From contig CM068369.1 of NCBI GenBank assembly GCA_034769895.1, positions 425,903,479 to 425,967,478 of the forward strand: 64,000 nucleotides of DNA. The letters run 5' to 3'. This document shows, one piece after another, positions 1 to 12,698 of the stretch (the first letter of the stretch is position 1; every line of letters begins with the position of its first letter). Below the pieces are notes generated by a model. The model saw nothing but the letters and a program-made list of their open reading frames with translations. It ran no database searches and had not been told where the DNA came from. This DNA is from Magicicada septendecula (Eukaryota; Arthropoda; Insecta; Hemiptera; Cicadidae). A program made the translations under genes and the position numbers.

Positions 1-1460
1 CAAGTGTCTGATCACACTAACTGTAAGAAGTAAAAACACTTCAATCAAGGTAAAACCTGTATATTAGGAAAATTCCAACATAAAACAACAATCAGTCTTA
101 TCCAATAATGATAACTATCAAGTATGAGGCATTAAAACATAAAACTAAGTTAATTATTTGCAATTTTGAGAAGGACCTATATCTAGGCCAATGACCTACT
201 TAGCTAAAAACATTTAAAATAAGAAATATATACAGAGTACACAAAATCTGAGGTGTACAAAACATATAAAAGACATGTCGTAAGGTTTATTTAACAAAAA
301 AAATAATCAGAGTGGGTGAATTGTAGAAATACATATGCAATTAAAACAATCCCAAACATAGGCCATAAGAGCTTAAACCTAAAACTGACAAATCATTGTA
401 TTAAGACAAAAATAACAATTATAATTGTAATGCAAGTACATCTAAGGTTAAAGATGATCAATGTACAGCATATACAAACCGAATAATGACAAATAAATGC
501 TTATCATAAATAAAATAAGTAAAAATAACAACGAAAAACTGTAGATTCATTAATCTACACAGACATGCCTTGTAAGGACTTAAAATAATCAGTAATGTAA
601 ATGCAAGTGCATGGTCTGGTCATATCTTTTGTAAATAGTAGTATAAGATTGTTAAATTAGTTTTAAGAAATCGTGTAAATTGTGAAAAAAGAGACCCCTT
701 AGCGATATACTCTCAACACCAAAAACGGGGAGTAAGCTCACTCATTAGAATGGATTACGTAATTTTTGGGCCAATAAGAATCGAATAAATAATTGGGGAA
801 TGTGTACGATTTACAGATCATCCCAATCCATGGAGTATGAAGGAATTATTGTTGTTGTAACTCTGATAGACTGCGCGTCGCCAGCCAGAAGACAGAATAA
901 GTAAGTCGAACCCGCGATATCACCTGTGCGGGTATAAACAAACCATGTAAGATAACCTTTTTTATCAGTGCGAATTATTTGTAATATCAGAAGAATTAAC
1001 CTAATAATAACAGTGCGACATTGATTATACAGTATATAATCCAGTATAATCTCACGAAGTGAATTTATGAATTTTAATGGAAAAAGTGAATTACAAGGGA
1101 GTATGATGTTTGACATTTTTAATTAATGACATGAACGATGATGACTAATATCATCATGATTAATTTTGCACATTATCACAATAAACAATAAAGGCAAGAA
1201 CCTCGAGACAATTAATTTATTCTTTTTGTAAATTTTAAGGATGATAATTAAAACTTGTTTACCTAATATATAAACGTTTGTTATGAAAGCATATACGCTT
1301 CCTAATGTTGCTAATTAACTAATAACAAGTAACAACAAGGGATTTCGAACCTTGTATACAAATTTTAATGATGAATAATCAGATTTAATTTCTTTTTAAA
1401 TATTTTGGTTCTGTAATTCAAGAACAATTATCATATGTAATGGCATCAAGGTCAATCTAA
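1..1460. other. AT-rich non-coding flank left of the Helitron
   Basis: No coding region, RNA gene or repeat structure that I can support. Stops are dense in all frames. One minus-strand open frame of 101 codons (811-1116) has no recognisable motif and is treated as chance. The last base before the Helitron is A (1460), which with T at 7507 reconstitutes an AT target dinucleotide. Confidence 0.5.
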
Positions 1461-1740
1461 TCTATATATTAATATGGGAAGAGAAAACTTTGTACCCCTT
1501 TTTAAGCATATTGTGCGCACGGAGGAGTGTGAGATTTGGCATAGTTAAAGTTTATATGGAGAAGGAGTGCAGAAAGCTAAAATTTATATATAATATGTGT
1601 TACAAATACATTAAATAAAATAAAATAAAACGTTCATTTGCACTTGAAAATTCATTTAAACTTTTTCAAACAATGGTAATTGTTAAAAATAAAATAATTT
1701 TGTTGCCAGGCAATAAAATTATAATTTTTTCATTTTAGTG

Positions 1741-1826
1741 TACGTTCATACTGCCAATGTCAAACACATAATAGTCTGTCGTTTGTTTACGTTCACACTG
1801 CCAATGTCAAACACATAATAGTCTGT
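1741..1826. repeat. Two-copy 47-bp direct repeat in the Helitron leader
   Basis: A block starting TACGTTCA and ending ATAGTCTGT occurs at 1741 and again at 1788, nearly identical, in the 5' non-coding part of the Helitron. It looks like a local tandem duplication. Confidence 0.8.
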
Positions 1827-2260
1827 GGTCAAACAGTCGCACAGAGTAGAGATTGTCGCCAAAGAATTTTAAAATGTTGCCAACAAATAATTACTGACAG
1901 ATTGAATTGACTGAATGAGCTGTGAATTTTGTGTGATTTCAAATGTTCCTTTTTCAATAGTCTGTGGAGTGTATGTCAAGGCAAAAAAGCGTTTATTTTA
2001 TATTTTGTATATTAGATATCTGTGTTTTATATATTAATGTGCAGTTGAAAGTGAAATACAGCTTGGTTAATATACACCTGTTGCAAAAGGAAAATTTTGT
2101 AGCAGCAATTTGAATTGACTTACTCTCGCCTAATTATTATTGGTGGTTTCAAAAAAGTGAGTACATTTTATTATTTTTAAATTAAACCCTGTCTAATCTT
2201 AGTTTCAGTAATTTCATTACATGTTTTTTTTACATTCAGATATTCGCACCTACTTCCATT

Positions 2261-5200
2261 ATGCCTCGACATAGAACATTGACAGGTCGGAGTCAGAGGC
2301 AAAGAAGAAGGAATATATATTCGCTTGAAAGTCAAAATGATAATAGACCAAATGCAAATTTAAATAGTGTAAATAGTATAACATGACGGGTCGGAGTGAA
2401 AGACAAACTAGAAGGAATATATATTCGCGTGAAAGTCAAAATGATAATAGACCAAATGCAAATTTAAATAGTGTAAATAGTATACAAAATGATGAAATTA
2501 TTTTGAGGGATACATTTAAATGCGCACTGAATGTCATTCCAAGAAATTTTAATTGTGGATCAATGCATTTACAATGCAGGTTTTGCAATGCAAAACATTT
2601 CGAATCTGAGGTCACTTTAGGTGAAAGGACTGCATTCACTTCATGTTGTCATAAGGGTAAAGCAATATTACCGGCCTTAAGTCAAAATGAATACTTTAAA
2701 TCATTGTATGATGGACTTACTTCAAATGAACCTTCAATAAAAAGAAAGCCAAAAAATTATTTTGAAAACATTCGTAAATACAATTCATCATTTGCTATGG
2801 TTAGCTCAGAAGCTAAAATTTCAGATACAGTTACGCGTGGAGTGTATCATTTTAAAATACATGATGTTTTTTTTATCACAGATCAGGTCCAATGACTGCT
2901 GGATATGGTCGCTCACCATGTTATGCGCAATTAAATTTTTATGATGTTGACACTGCTGTCAATTATAGATTACGTGAACACTATAATCAAACATGCAATA
3001 ACAATATAATGCGCGAAATCTCTCTTGAATTGGAACGCATTAATCCTTTCGTTTGGTCATTCATTGCAATGAAAGATCATTGTCAGAGAGTTGAAAATTA
3101 AAATAAAGAAATTTGTATGCTCATTAAAGTAAATCGTGATTTAGATCTACGCCATTATAATGATGCAGTTCAAACTGATGTAGCAGTAATATTTAGTACA
3201 GTTGATGGTGAGCCACCCTTTGAACGAAATATGGTTTCGTTTTCAAAAGTTAATGGTACCGTTAAAAATATCTCTGTTTTGGATTCATCATTGGGCCCTT
3301 TAGCGTATCCATTACTTTTCCAAATGGTGATACTGGGTGGCATATCAATATTTCTCATAATGTACCAACTACATCTAATTCAAGAGAGCCCAGAAATAAA
3401 TTAACCATGCTTCAGTATGCAGCCTATCGACTTGCAATTAGAGAAGATTTTAGCATGTTGCACCATTCACAAAAATTATTTCTGCAGTGGATAGTTGATA
3501 TGTATGTGAGAATAGAGGGCACAAGGTTACATTTCATTCGACAAAATCAAACAAGTCTTAGGTCTGAAGTTTACAACAATTTAACAGATTATTTAGAATT
3601 GAACCCCAATGCCAATAATGTTGGCCGTAGAGTAATTTTACCATCTTCATTCAATGGATCTCCAAGAAATATGTATCAGAATTATTTAGATGCAATGTCA
3701 ATTGTACAACATTTCGGAAAGCCTTTTTTGTTTATTACAATGGCTTGCAATCCAAGTTGGCCTGAAATAGTTAGCAATATTGGTATAGGTGAGTCAGCTA
3801 ATTTTTGACCTGATATTGTTGTGCGTGTATTCAAGTCCAAACTGAAAGCATTAATTGAGGGCCTTACACTAAAAAAAATCTTCGGTAAAGTTGAAGCACT
3901 CATTTATACAATTGAGTTTCAAAAGAGAGGATTGCCTCATGCTCACATTTTACTCTCTTTAAATGAGCAAGATTAAATTGTTAACGCTACTGATATTGAT
4001 AAACTTGTATCTGCGGAGATTCCTAACATTCAAAAACATCCTACATTACATGAATATGTTGTAAAACACATGATGCATGGTCCATGCGGTGTACTTAATC
4101 CAAATTCTGTATGTATGAGAGATGGAAAATGCACAAAAGATTATCCAAAACGATTTAATGAATTTACATGTGAATCATTGAATGGATATCCATTATACAG
4201 AAGGCGTGATAATGGTATTAATGCTGAAGTTCGCGGTAGTTCCCTCGACAATCGTTATGTTGTACCATACAATCCGTATTTACTTGCCAAATTTAATTGC
4301 CATATAAATGTTGAAGTATGCACTACAGTTAAAAGTGTTAAATACATTTATAAATACGTGTATAAAGGCTATGACAGTGCATCTGTTGAATTAGGTTCAG
4401 AGAGAAATGAACCAGGTCAAGAAATACAAATTGATGAAGTTAAAAAATTTTTAAATGGCCGTTATGTCGGATCAACTGAAGCTGTATGGCGCATCTATGA
4501 ATTACCAATGCATTTTCAATCACATGTCATCGTTAGACTTGACATTCATTTACCGCGTAGATAGAATGTTTACTTTCGAGAAGGGCAAGAACGTCAAGCA
4601 ATTGAAAATGCAAGACAAACAAAATTATTAGCATTTTTTGAATTGAATCGATCAGATCCATCAGCGCATGAATATAAGTATATTGAAATTCCTTTGCATT
4701 ATGTGTGGGAAGATTCCCAAAAAAAATGGAAGAAGAGAAGGCGTGGAGGTGATAAAATCATTACACGCATATATGTAGTATCACCAAAAGACATCGAACT
4801 TTTCCATTTACGATTGCTTTTATTACATGTCTGTGGTCCAAAATCATTTGAGGATGTTGGAACATACAATGGAATTATACACACTTCTTTTGTTGAAGGG
4901 TGCCATGCTCACGGCATTGCTTCAAATGATGATGAATGACGCGAATGTTTAAATGAAGCAAAAGAATTACATTCACCAAAACAAATGCGAAATTTATTTG
5001 GTTACATTTGTGCATTAAATGTGCCAGCCAATGCTTGGCGTTATGGAATGAATTTAAAGTATATCTTAGTGAAGATTTTTTGAGAGATTACAACGAAGAA
5101 GTATCCTTTAACACAGCTCTATTAGAAATTGAAGATATTTTGAATGTTCATAATTTGTCATGTCAAGAACTTGGTTTACCAGTTCCCACGTATTCGCAGA

Positions 5201-6682
5201 GAACAGACGAAGCAAATGCTATTGATCCAATAGAACAAGAGTTTCTGTTTTGTGAGCATTATGAAACTGCAAATAATGAACAGCGTAATCTAATTGATCG
5301 TGTGATTCGTGAAGTTTTGCACCATGATACTGGATCTAATGTTTTTTGTTTAACCGCTCATGCAGGTTGTGGAAAAACATTCACACAAACAGCAATCATT
5401 CACAAATTAAATTCGCTTAATCTTAGTTGCATTGCAACAGCGTTCAGTGGCATAGCTTCAACTCTTATTACTTGGAGGTAGAACTTTACACAATGTGTTT
5501 AAATTGCCTATACCCATTTTGGAAAATTGTGTAGCGAATATTGCCGCAAATAGTAGCTATGGACGTTACATAAATTCATCATCATTGATAATTATTGATG
5601 AAATTTCTATGTGCCCACTGCAAGTGTTGAAAATCATAGATAGATTATTGCAGGATCTATGCAATGAAAATGATAAACATAAACCATTTGGAGTGAAAAC
5701 GATACTTCTGTGCGGTGATTTTCGGCAAATCTTACCAGTTGTCCCACATGGATCACGTGCAACTTTAATTGAAAATTGTGTCACGAGTTGGCATAAATTT
5801 GTTTATTTTCATAAAGTAACGTTTACTCAAAATATTAGAGCCTTACCAAGTGAAATAGAATTTGTCGAATTCTTGAAAAAAATTGGTAATGATGAAGCCC
5901 CACAATTCCCTCAGTTTGATGAAAATATTATTGAAATACCTCAGCAATTAATAGGAGATGAAAATAATATTATTAATGAGGTGTATGGAAATATTTCCGA
6001 AAACATACTCTCAGATAACATATTGAAGTCAGTTATTTTAGCACCTAAAATTGATGATTGTACTTTTATTAATACTGATATACTTAATCGAATACCAGGT
6101 GAACAGAAAACATATCATAGCTACGATAAAATAATTTGTGATGGTGACAATGAAATCAATAACTATCCAGTAGAGTTTTTGAATTCTTTGACTATTAGTG
6201 GTTTGCCACCACATAAGTTAGTATTGAAAGTTAATTGCATCGTTTTACTGATCAGAAACTTAAATACAAAGGAAGCATTAGTCAATGGAACAAGAATGCG
6301 CATCAAGTGTATGCATCGTAATGTTATTGATTGCGAAGTTTTAACTGGAACCGCACGCAATAAGAGAATTTTGATTCCACGTATAAATTTAACATATTCC
6401 GGTACTGTTTTACCATTTAACTTTCAAAGAACTCAATTTCCAATTATACCTGCATTTGCGATGACAATAAATAAGTCTCAAGGACAAACATTCGAAAAAA
6501 TTTGAATTTTATTGAGGCAGCCAGTTTTTACACATGGTCAATTGTACGTTGCAGCAAGTAGAGTTCGATCAATCGATGGTTTGAGATTTTATATTTCCGA
6601 ATATAATGGCCAAGGGCATTTAGCAAATGATAAAAGAGTTTTTACAAAAAACATCGTTTACACAGAAGTTCTGAATCATTAA
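2261..6682 (+). pseudogene. Helitron Rep-helicase (RepHel) pseudogene
   Basis: This is the protein that nicks, unwinds and replicates the Helitron in the nucleus. Order seen: N-terminal basic region (2261 on), Helitron-like N domain (about 3400-3800), Rep HUH motif PHAHIL near 3940, two-tyrosine motif YIYKYVYKG near 4350, then a PIF1-type helicase with Walker A AGCGKT (about 5365), Walker B IIIDEIS (about 5590), GDFRQILP (about 5718), the motif around NKSQGQTF (about 6470) and a YVAASRVRS tail. The frame is broken by shifts near 2890, 3325, 5030 and 5470 and by in-frame stops at 3099, 3806, about 3974, 4562, 4937 and 6503, several consistent with CpG or TGG decay. The final stop is at 6680-6682. 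ATG 2261 is the likely ancestral start, but a 104-bp duplication puts a second ATG at 2383 in another frame. No other domain is seen. Confidence 0.9.
2281..2484 (+). repeat. 104-bp tandem duplication at the RepHel N-terminus
   Basis: The stretch 2281-2384 repeats at 2385-2484 with few changes. Because 104 is not a multiple of three, the second copy continues in a different frame. The first ATG (2261) therefore ends at TGA 2384-2386, while ATG 2383 enters the frame of the second copy. Confidence 0.9.
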
Positions 6683-7475
6683 ATTCACTTTCAAACTATT
6701 TTAAGTTCAATGGACAACATTTATTTTTTTAACCACCCAGTTTTCTTTTTGATTTAATGAAAAATATATGAAAAAATACGAGGCACGTATTTTTTATTTC
6801 ATTTTTTATTTTGTATTAATTTTTTATTTAAATTTTATATAATTCGAAAAAGATAGGCAAAATAACTGTGTAGCCTTGGCGAAACCTGGTCAGTATGGCA
6901 ATTAAAAAAACCCAAGGAAATGTCAAAAAACGCGTTATTGCTTTTTAAATATGGCTTAGCCAAGCTAAACCTCATTTTTCCTATCTTTCATATTTTTCAA
7001 ATAACTCGAAAATTAATGCATAAAAAAAAAATTAAAAAATTATATAAGCTTTGTAGCAGATAATCTTCAAACTGTTTTCGAATTTTGTACCTTACCAAAA
7101 ATGAAATGTAATCCACTGGAATTGAAAACAATGTATCTTATACTTCTATGAAAGTCAAGTCTCATTTTTATTAGCGTTTATTTGATTCAATAATAACATG
7201 AAAAAATTAAAACTGGCAATGAATTATATCAAAAAATAAATACGAATACAAGCTGTAATTGTGTTTTTTTTCAACTGTTACTAACATTAAATTTTAAATT
7301 TCATAGGTATTGCAGGGAATTAAGGCAAACAACACACGCTAATGACGTATTTGTACACACTTGCAGCTGACGTAATAGAACAAAATTCAAAAAAATTATA
7401 TGCAATGATTATAGAGGTATACTCTTTGACAAAAGAACCTCAATAACGTTCAAACTTAAAAATTTAATGAATTAC

Positions 7476-7506
7476 GGTCGAATTTCGACCACTGGGCGAC
7501 CACTAG
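7476..7506 (+). terminator. Helitron 3' terminal hairpin and CTAG end
   Basis: GGTCGAATTTCGACC (7476-7490) is a perfect 7-bp stem with a single-base loop, followed after 12 bases by CTAG (7503-7506) and then T. This matches the rolling-circle termination signal of Helitrons: a short hairpin about 10-12 bases before CTRR. Confidence 0.85.
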
Positions 7507-8699
7507 TCTATTTAAATGTCCTAGTCATAACAGGACTGAAGGACACATTTTTTAATATGATTAATAAGAATTATGGTATTAATGGACATAGTCCAAATTG
7601 TTAAAAAACATTTAATATTTTTTATTTATATGGGATTGAACTACCGTTGCCGAATTAAGTGCACAGATAAATTGAACATACTTTAACCATTATATGCTTC
7701 ATGTTTACCACACTTTTCAGGTGGAATGAATGTTGATAATATCCAAACATATTATTTGTCTACAGACTAATTAGTTATCAATTATTTTTTGTTCAACCAT
7801 AACCATGTTTAGTTTATAGATTGTAACCTTTGTTTGTATCTGTTTTCTTGTATCTTGCAGACTACAAGAACCCATAACCTGTTAATGTTAATTAAGGACT
7901 AAATGATGTTGATTTAATTTTATTTATAACCAAATACCCTGAGATTGAGATTGCTCATTGCAAATCTATGAATTTAATGTAAATGTAAGGCCATCAGCCG
8001 ATTATTCAAAATAATTGTAGATACTTTAAAACAAAAATCTAATTGTGAATAAACCATTCTTTTATTTGTTTACAAAAACTTAGTTGACGAGCATCATTTA
8101 TTAGAAATAATAAAACTTTTCAGGTACTCAGTTAATAAATTACAGGTGACATTACAGTTGAAAGTGACTGACCCCAACAGGAAGTAACATCAGTGATCGA
8201 CGACACCTGCAAGACTTTCTGACAAGGTACTTGGTAAGCGAAGTGCGGAATATTCGTCAACGGAGATTCAGAATAAACAAAATAGATAAAATAAAATAAT
8301 AAAAATATAACAAACATTACTTAAATAATAGTAGTAACGACGAATAAGAAAAAGATACGTTACAATGTGTGGCTATTGAACACACCGTATACAAAGTTTT
8401 ATTACAATATGTAAAAATTCAAAATCAAGTGTAGATTTAGCCTACTTGAGAAGAGAAAGGCCGGAAATACTGTACATAGTGTATTTCCATGAACTGGGAT
8501 TATTAATTGGTAGGTCAGCGATAACGAAAAGCAGTGTCGTATACATTTCCTGGAAATTCTGAACAGTAATGTACAATTCATAACAAAGGATATGACTCAT
8601 ACAGACTTTCACATTTGTCATCATTGTGAACGTTCGTCCCATAGCCAGTCACTTTACGTTTTGACTCCGTAGTGTTCGTACCTTTTACTGTGTTCAAAA
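7507..8699. other. AT-rich non-coding spacer
   Basis: No convincing gene. It probably contains the left end of the Tigger-like element that follows, but I could not find its 5' terminal repeat here. Confidence 0.4.
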
Positions 8700-10253
8700 A
8701 TGAGTAAACGTGGTTCGTATAAATCGCACACGATAGAACAAAAGATAGAAGTTTTAAAATGTATTGACAAAGGTGATTCGGTTCAGAGTGTTTTACGCTA
8801 TTTCGGTATCAGTAAATCGACATTTTACAATATTAAAAAAAGCAGATCAGCAATTACAAATTTTTCATTGAATAGAGACTTTGATAGTGCCAGTGAAATT
8901 AAGCAAAAACGGATGACTCCTGCCAAAACGTCTGACATTGACGAAGCTGTTTGGATGTGGTATAAACAACAACGAGCTGCTGGTGTACCGATCCGTGGGA
9001 TAGAATTGCAGACTGCTGCTGAACGTTTTGCTACTCGATTTCAAAACCAAGATTTTAAGGCAAGTACAGGGTGGTTGTTTAGATTTAGAAATCGACATGG
9101 CTTAGCAAACCGATTGATTTGTGGAGAACTTTTAATTGCAGATCATGAAGCTGTTCAACCATATAAGGATACATTACAAAAGATTATTAATGATAATGAA
9201 CTTGAACCATGGCAAATCTACAATGCTGATGAGACGGGATTGTTTTGAAAGGCAATGCCAAAAAATACACAATCGAGTAAAAAAGAAACCCATACACCTG
9301 GACATAAAATAAATAAAATGAGGCTGTCTGCATTACTGTGTGCCAATTCCGATGGTATGCATAAATTAAAATCTGTCGTTATAGGAAAATCTAAAAACCC
9401 AAGAGCAATGAAGAACATAGAGACTGATCTTCCTGTGATTTATAAAGCTCACAGAAATGCATGGTTCAGCTGTGAAATTTTCAGTTCTTGGTTTCATAAC
9501 AATTTTATTCCATCAGTCACAACATTTCAGATGGAAGAAAAAAATGTTGCTAGGAAGAAGTTAAAGCAGTGTTGTTATTGGACAATGCTCCAGTGCATCC
9601 TGCAGAGGACATTTTATAAAGTGATAATGGAAAAATAATATGTCTATTCATGCCTCCTAATACATCGGCACTAATACAACCAATGGACCAAGGAGTAATC
9701 TATAGTTGCAAACGGCTGTATAGTAAGAAACAGCTACAAGACTGTCTCGTATTTTTTGAAGATGAAGAGGGATGCAGTACCAGTTTGGTGAACAGACTTT
9801 AATCAATATGAAAAATTACAACATAAAAAATGCTTTATTTAACTGGGCTTCAAGTTGGAAGGAGGTGAAAGCCATGACGATTGCTAATTCTTGGAAAAAA
9901 CTTCTTAACCCTGAAGATAACGAAGAAGAGGATTACAGAAATATTTTAGAAAATGCAGGAGAACAAGAGACAAACACGGAAAATATTCGAGAGTGGCTGG
10001 ATAAGATGCTGGTGAGGTAGGGTACGTTGTGCAGTCGGAAGAAGAAATAGCTGCTACTATAGAAGGTCGCCAAACTAAGGGACTGATGACAGATGATCAA
10101 AATGGCGATGATGATGACGATGAGGCAGAAAACGATCACGAAGAAAGTGAGAATGTTAAAATAAGTGATGCAATAAAAAACGTACAATCCTTGTTGAAGT
10201 TCGTAGAAATGCCTGCAAACTCTCACTTAAGCAAATTTTTTGTTTTGTTTTAA
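8700..10253 (+). pseudogene. Tigger/pogo-type transposase pseudogene
   Basis: A cut-and-paste transposase of the Tc1/mariner superfamily. The N-terminus has a CENP-B-like helix-turn-helix (residues about 10-50, with SVLRYFGISKSTFYNIKK) and a second Tc5/CENP-B-type DNA-binding domain (about 75-150). The DDE_1 core follows: first Asp in YNADETGLF just before 9246, second in LLLDNAPVHP (about 9580, shifted frame), third in PPNTSALIQPMDQG (about 9660), as usual for pogo/Tigger DDD enzymes. Breaks: TGA at 9246-9248 in frame, a frameshift near 9570, another near 9770, and a stop at 10018-10020 before an acidic tail ending at 10253. Sequence near 10640-10712 (TTCGGAC-rich) resembles the Tigger 3' terminal region. 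The matching 5' repeat was not found. Confidence 0.85.
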
Positions 10254-11905
10254 GTGAAATGAAACAGGATTTTGTAACGAAACAGCTAAAAACAAAATAC
10301 ACGCAGAAAAAAGTTAGTAATTTTTTTAAGAAGCTGTAGGCTTGCTAGTGAAAATAGAGTGTTTTGTATTTAAGTTTTGTTTTGTATGTAAGTTACGTAC
10401 TACAATATAAAACTGAATCGAATTTTTTTAGTAAACATAACATAAACAGGTACTGTACATTATTTCTTATTTTATACCTCTCCTACTACTAATTAATAGA
10501 GTATTAAATACAGTATTTTTAACAAGAACATGCAGTAGTCCTCTTGTAGATTCAAATTGGGTTTCAGAATGATTTCTTTTATATTGTCTGCTATCGGTAA
10601 CCGATAGACACGCAAAAACTCGCGATCAGTTCGGAATGTTCTATAATTCGGACTTTCAGCAATTCGGACTAAGCTTGGTCTGCATTAGTCTGAATTACCG
10701 AAATTACTACAATTCAATGGGGATTTTTCTAGGGAATTGTAGAAAGTCTCCATGGATTTTCGTAATTTTTTGTTTATGGTCTTCCTTAAAGCTTATAGAA
10801 AAAAGTTAAAAAATAATTGTTTGCCGCTTTTAAATTTAAGGGTGGTTTCCACCCCTTTTTTGAGGGTTAAAAATGAAACAATCTGACCCCAGAAATCGAT
10901 AAAAAATCAAATTCTAAGTAAATAATATAGAATAAAGTTTTTCGACAAAATGCGTTGTTTTTGAGTTATTCAGACTTGAAAAATTCGATGTTTTTGGAGC
11001 GTGTTTCGTACTTTACTCGAAAACTATCAACTTTTCGAAAATACTTGTAAGAATCGAAATAAAAGCTAATTCAATAAGGAACAATTTGCATTCTGTTTCG
11101 TCCTCATATATTGAATCGTTATCGAGATATGCTATAAACAAAATGACAACTCTTAATTTTTTAACTGAAGAAGCGAACTAAAACTTGATATTTATCAATA
11201 ACAAATAACGCAACTTGCGATGATATTATTGTTAAATGGAAGCTCTTGAAATTTCCTATAAAATGATAAGTCGATATTTCTCATATCTTGAAAAACAACG
11301 AAGGTACAGAGCAAAATAGTAAAAATTCTTAAAATTTTTTTTTAATCAAAAATAAAATGGTCGCCTTTTGTCAGTTTTGCATATTGGTACGAGATATTGT
11401 AGATTTAAATTGTCTATTATATTAGGAATGTCCTCAATTTTTTTTTTGTACGTACGGTATTATAGATTAGTAATGCGTACCGTTTTCGTAAATTTTAATT
11501 TTTTTGACTTCAGAGAAAATTTGTCGTTTTCAAAAAATATCTTGAAAACAAAGTGTTTTATCAAAAAATTTATATTGACCAAAAATATAGCACATAAAAA
11601 GGCGAATATTTTCATTCTTCATGTTTTTTTAAGAATTATTCGACAAGTTACAACTGTTACAAGGTGTGTTTATAAGATTTTATGATAAAATGTTTTTGTG
11701 TCTAAGTACAATATCTTAGAAACACTAGGTTTTTTGACTATGGTCCATCCCAAAAAAGATATAGCCCTTTAATTTTGTACAAAATGCATTTTTGTTTTAT
11801 TTTTTCTCTTTACAATTAACCGAGTTATGGTCAAAAATGTGAGCACTCAACGATGATAAAATTCGGTAACTTCTTATTTTATCAACGGCTACTAAGTGGA
11901 AGTGA

Positions 11906-12061
11906 AAATGTGGATCTGCATGTGGATGCAGGAGAAGTGGGTTATTTTGCACTGACACTTGCTCATCCTGTAATGGAGATAGTTGTTTCAACGCAGTGCC
12001 AGTTGATGAAAGAGACGTAAACGAAGAAAACGTTATTGAAAGTGACAGCGATGAAGAATAA
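11906..12061 (+). pseudogene. Cysteine-rich CXC-like protein tail inside the TIR element
   Basis: An open frame of 51 codons ending at TAA 12059-12061 has nine closely spaced cysteines in the order CGSACGC, then GLFC, TDTC, SSC, GDSC, followed by an acidic end ESDSDEE. This spacing is reminiscent of Tesmin/TSO1 CXC-type zinc-binding segments, which also occur as C-terminal tails of some element-encoded proteins. A stop (TGA 11903-11905) lies just upstream and no longer domain is visible, so I read it as the surviving C-terminus of a transposon protein. Function unknown. Confidence 0.5.
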
Positions 12062-12309
12062 AAAACTAAATATATATCTGATGTACATAATTTTTATATG
12101 ACGGCTTGTAAGGACTTTTTAATAAAAATGATTTCTTTTTTATAGATATAGTTTTTTTTATAGGAAAGGAGCATACAGTCAAAGTTATTGTTCAATTGAC
12201 CTCTCGACCTCAAAGAACTCTTCCTCATAATATTTATATTCAGGTCTTCAACAGTTGTAGCAGTACAGTTGGGTATTTTATTTTGACTTACCTCCGCTAC
12301 CAGAGGCTA

Positions 12310-12534
12310 CCCCTTTGCACCACACGTGCAGTCTGATCTCGGAATCGTGATCAGCGACCCAAAAAACCTATATATACCCATGTCGAGAGCTTTCGAGCAA
12401 AATATTATGTTATCAACCCCTAATTTTGGCTATTTTCGCCCTTAGAACCACCCTTTTGCACCACATGTGCAGTCTGACCTCGGAATCGTGATCAGCGACC
12501 CAAAAAACCTATATATACCCATGTCGAGGGCTTT
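12310..12534. repeat. Two-copy repeat, 141-bp offset, inside the TIR element
   Basis: A segment running from GCACCAC through CGGAATCGTGATCAGCGACC to CCCATGTCGAG occurs at about 12317 and again at about 12458 with few differences. This is a tandem duplication near the right terminal repeat. Confidence 0.8.
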
Positions 12535-12698
12535 GAACGGTGTCCTAACGTTTGTTTATATTTTTAACCCTTTAAGGGCGTTTTTCAACCCTTCAAGGGT
12601 GAGAGCGGTCAAAAAATTTTTTTAACTTTGTTGTGTAAGCTTGTAGGAAGACAATAAAAAAAAATTATGAAAATCCATGGAAACTTTCTACAATTCCC

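Larger units (their letters stand above)
1461..7506 (+). mobile_element. Helitron rolling-circle transposon, about 6.05 kb, decayed
   Basis: The element starts with TC at 1461 (TCTATATATT, typical of animal Helitron 5' ends) and ends with CTAG at 7503-7506, preceded by a 15-nt hairpin. It sits between A and T, as expected because Helitrons insert between A and T without a target duplication. The interior encodes one plus-strand Rep-helicase, now a pseudogene, followed by about 0.8 kb of AT-rich 3' sequence. The 3' end is well supported by hairpin plus CTAG plus T. The 5' end is inferred from the TC motif and its match to the expected target dinucleotide. Confidence 0.82.
10732..12698. mobile_element. 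1967-bp TIR transposon with TA target duplication
   Basis: The ends are long imperfect inverted repeats of about 100 bp: GGGAATTGTAGAAAGT at 10732 and its reverse complement ending at 12698, with similarity continuing inward (CCATGGATTTTC, GTCTTCC, AAGCTTA). TA lies directly outside both ends (10730-10731 and 12699-12700), the target duplication of the Tc1/mariner superfamily and some other groups. It lies about 20 bp past the apparent 3' end of the Tigger relic. The interior is AT-rich with one short coding relic (11906-12061) and an internal duplication, so it is either a worn autonomous element or a large non-autonomous one. Confidence 0.75.

Noticed and set aside
820..930. tRNA-like GC-richer patch
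   Set aside because: No cloverleaf or internal promoter boxes at proper spacing.
811..1116. 101-codon minus-strand open frame
   Set aside because: No motif, AT-rich context, no splice or start support; fits chance.
8100..8690. Possible 5' terminal repeat of the Tigger-like element
   Set aside because: CAGT-starting stretches here do not match the 3' side near 10640-10712.
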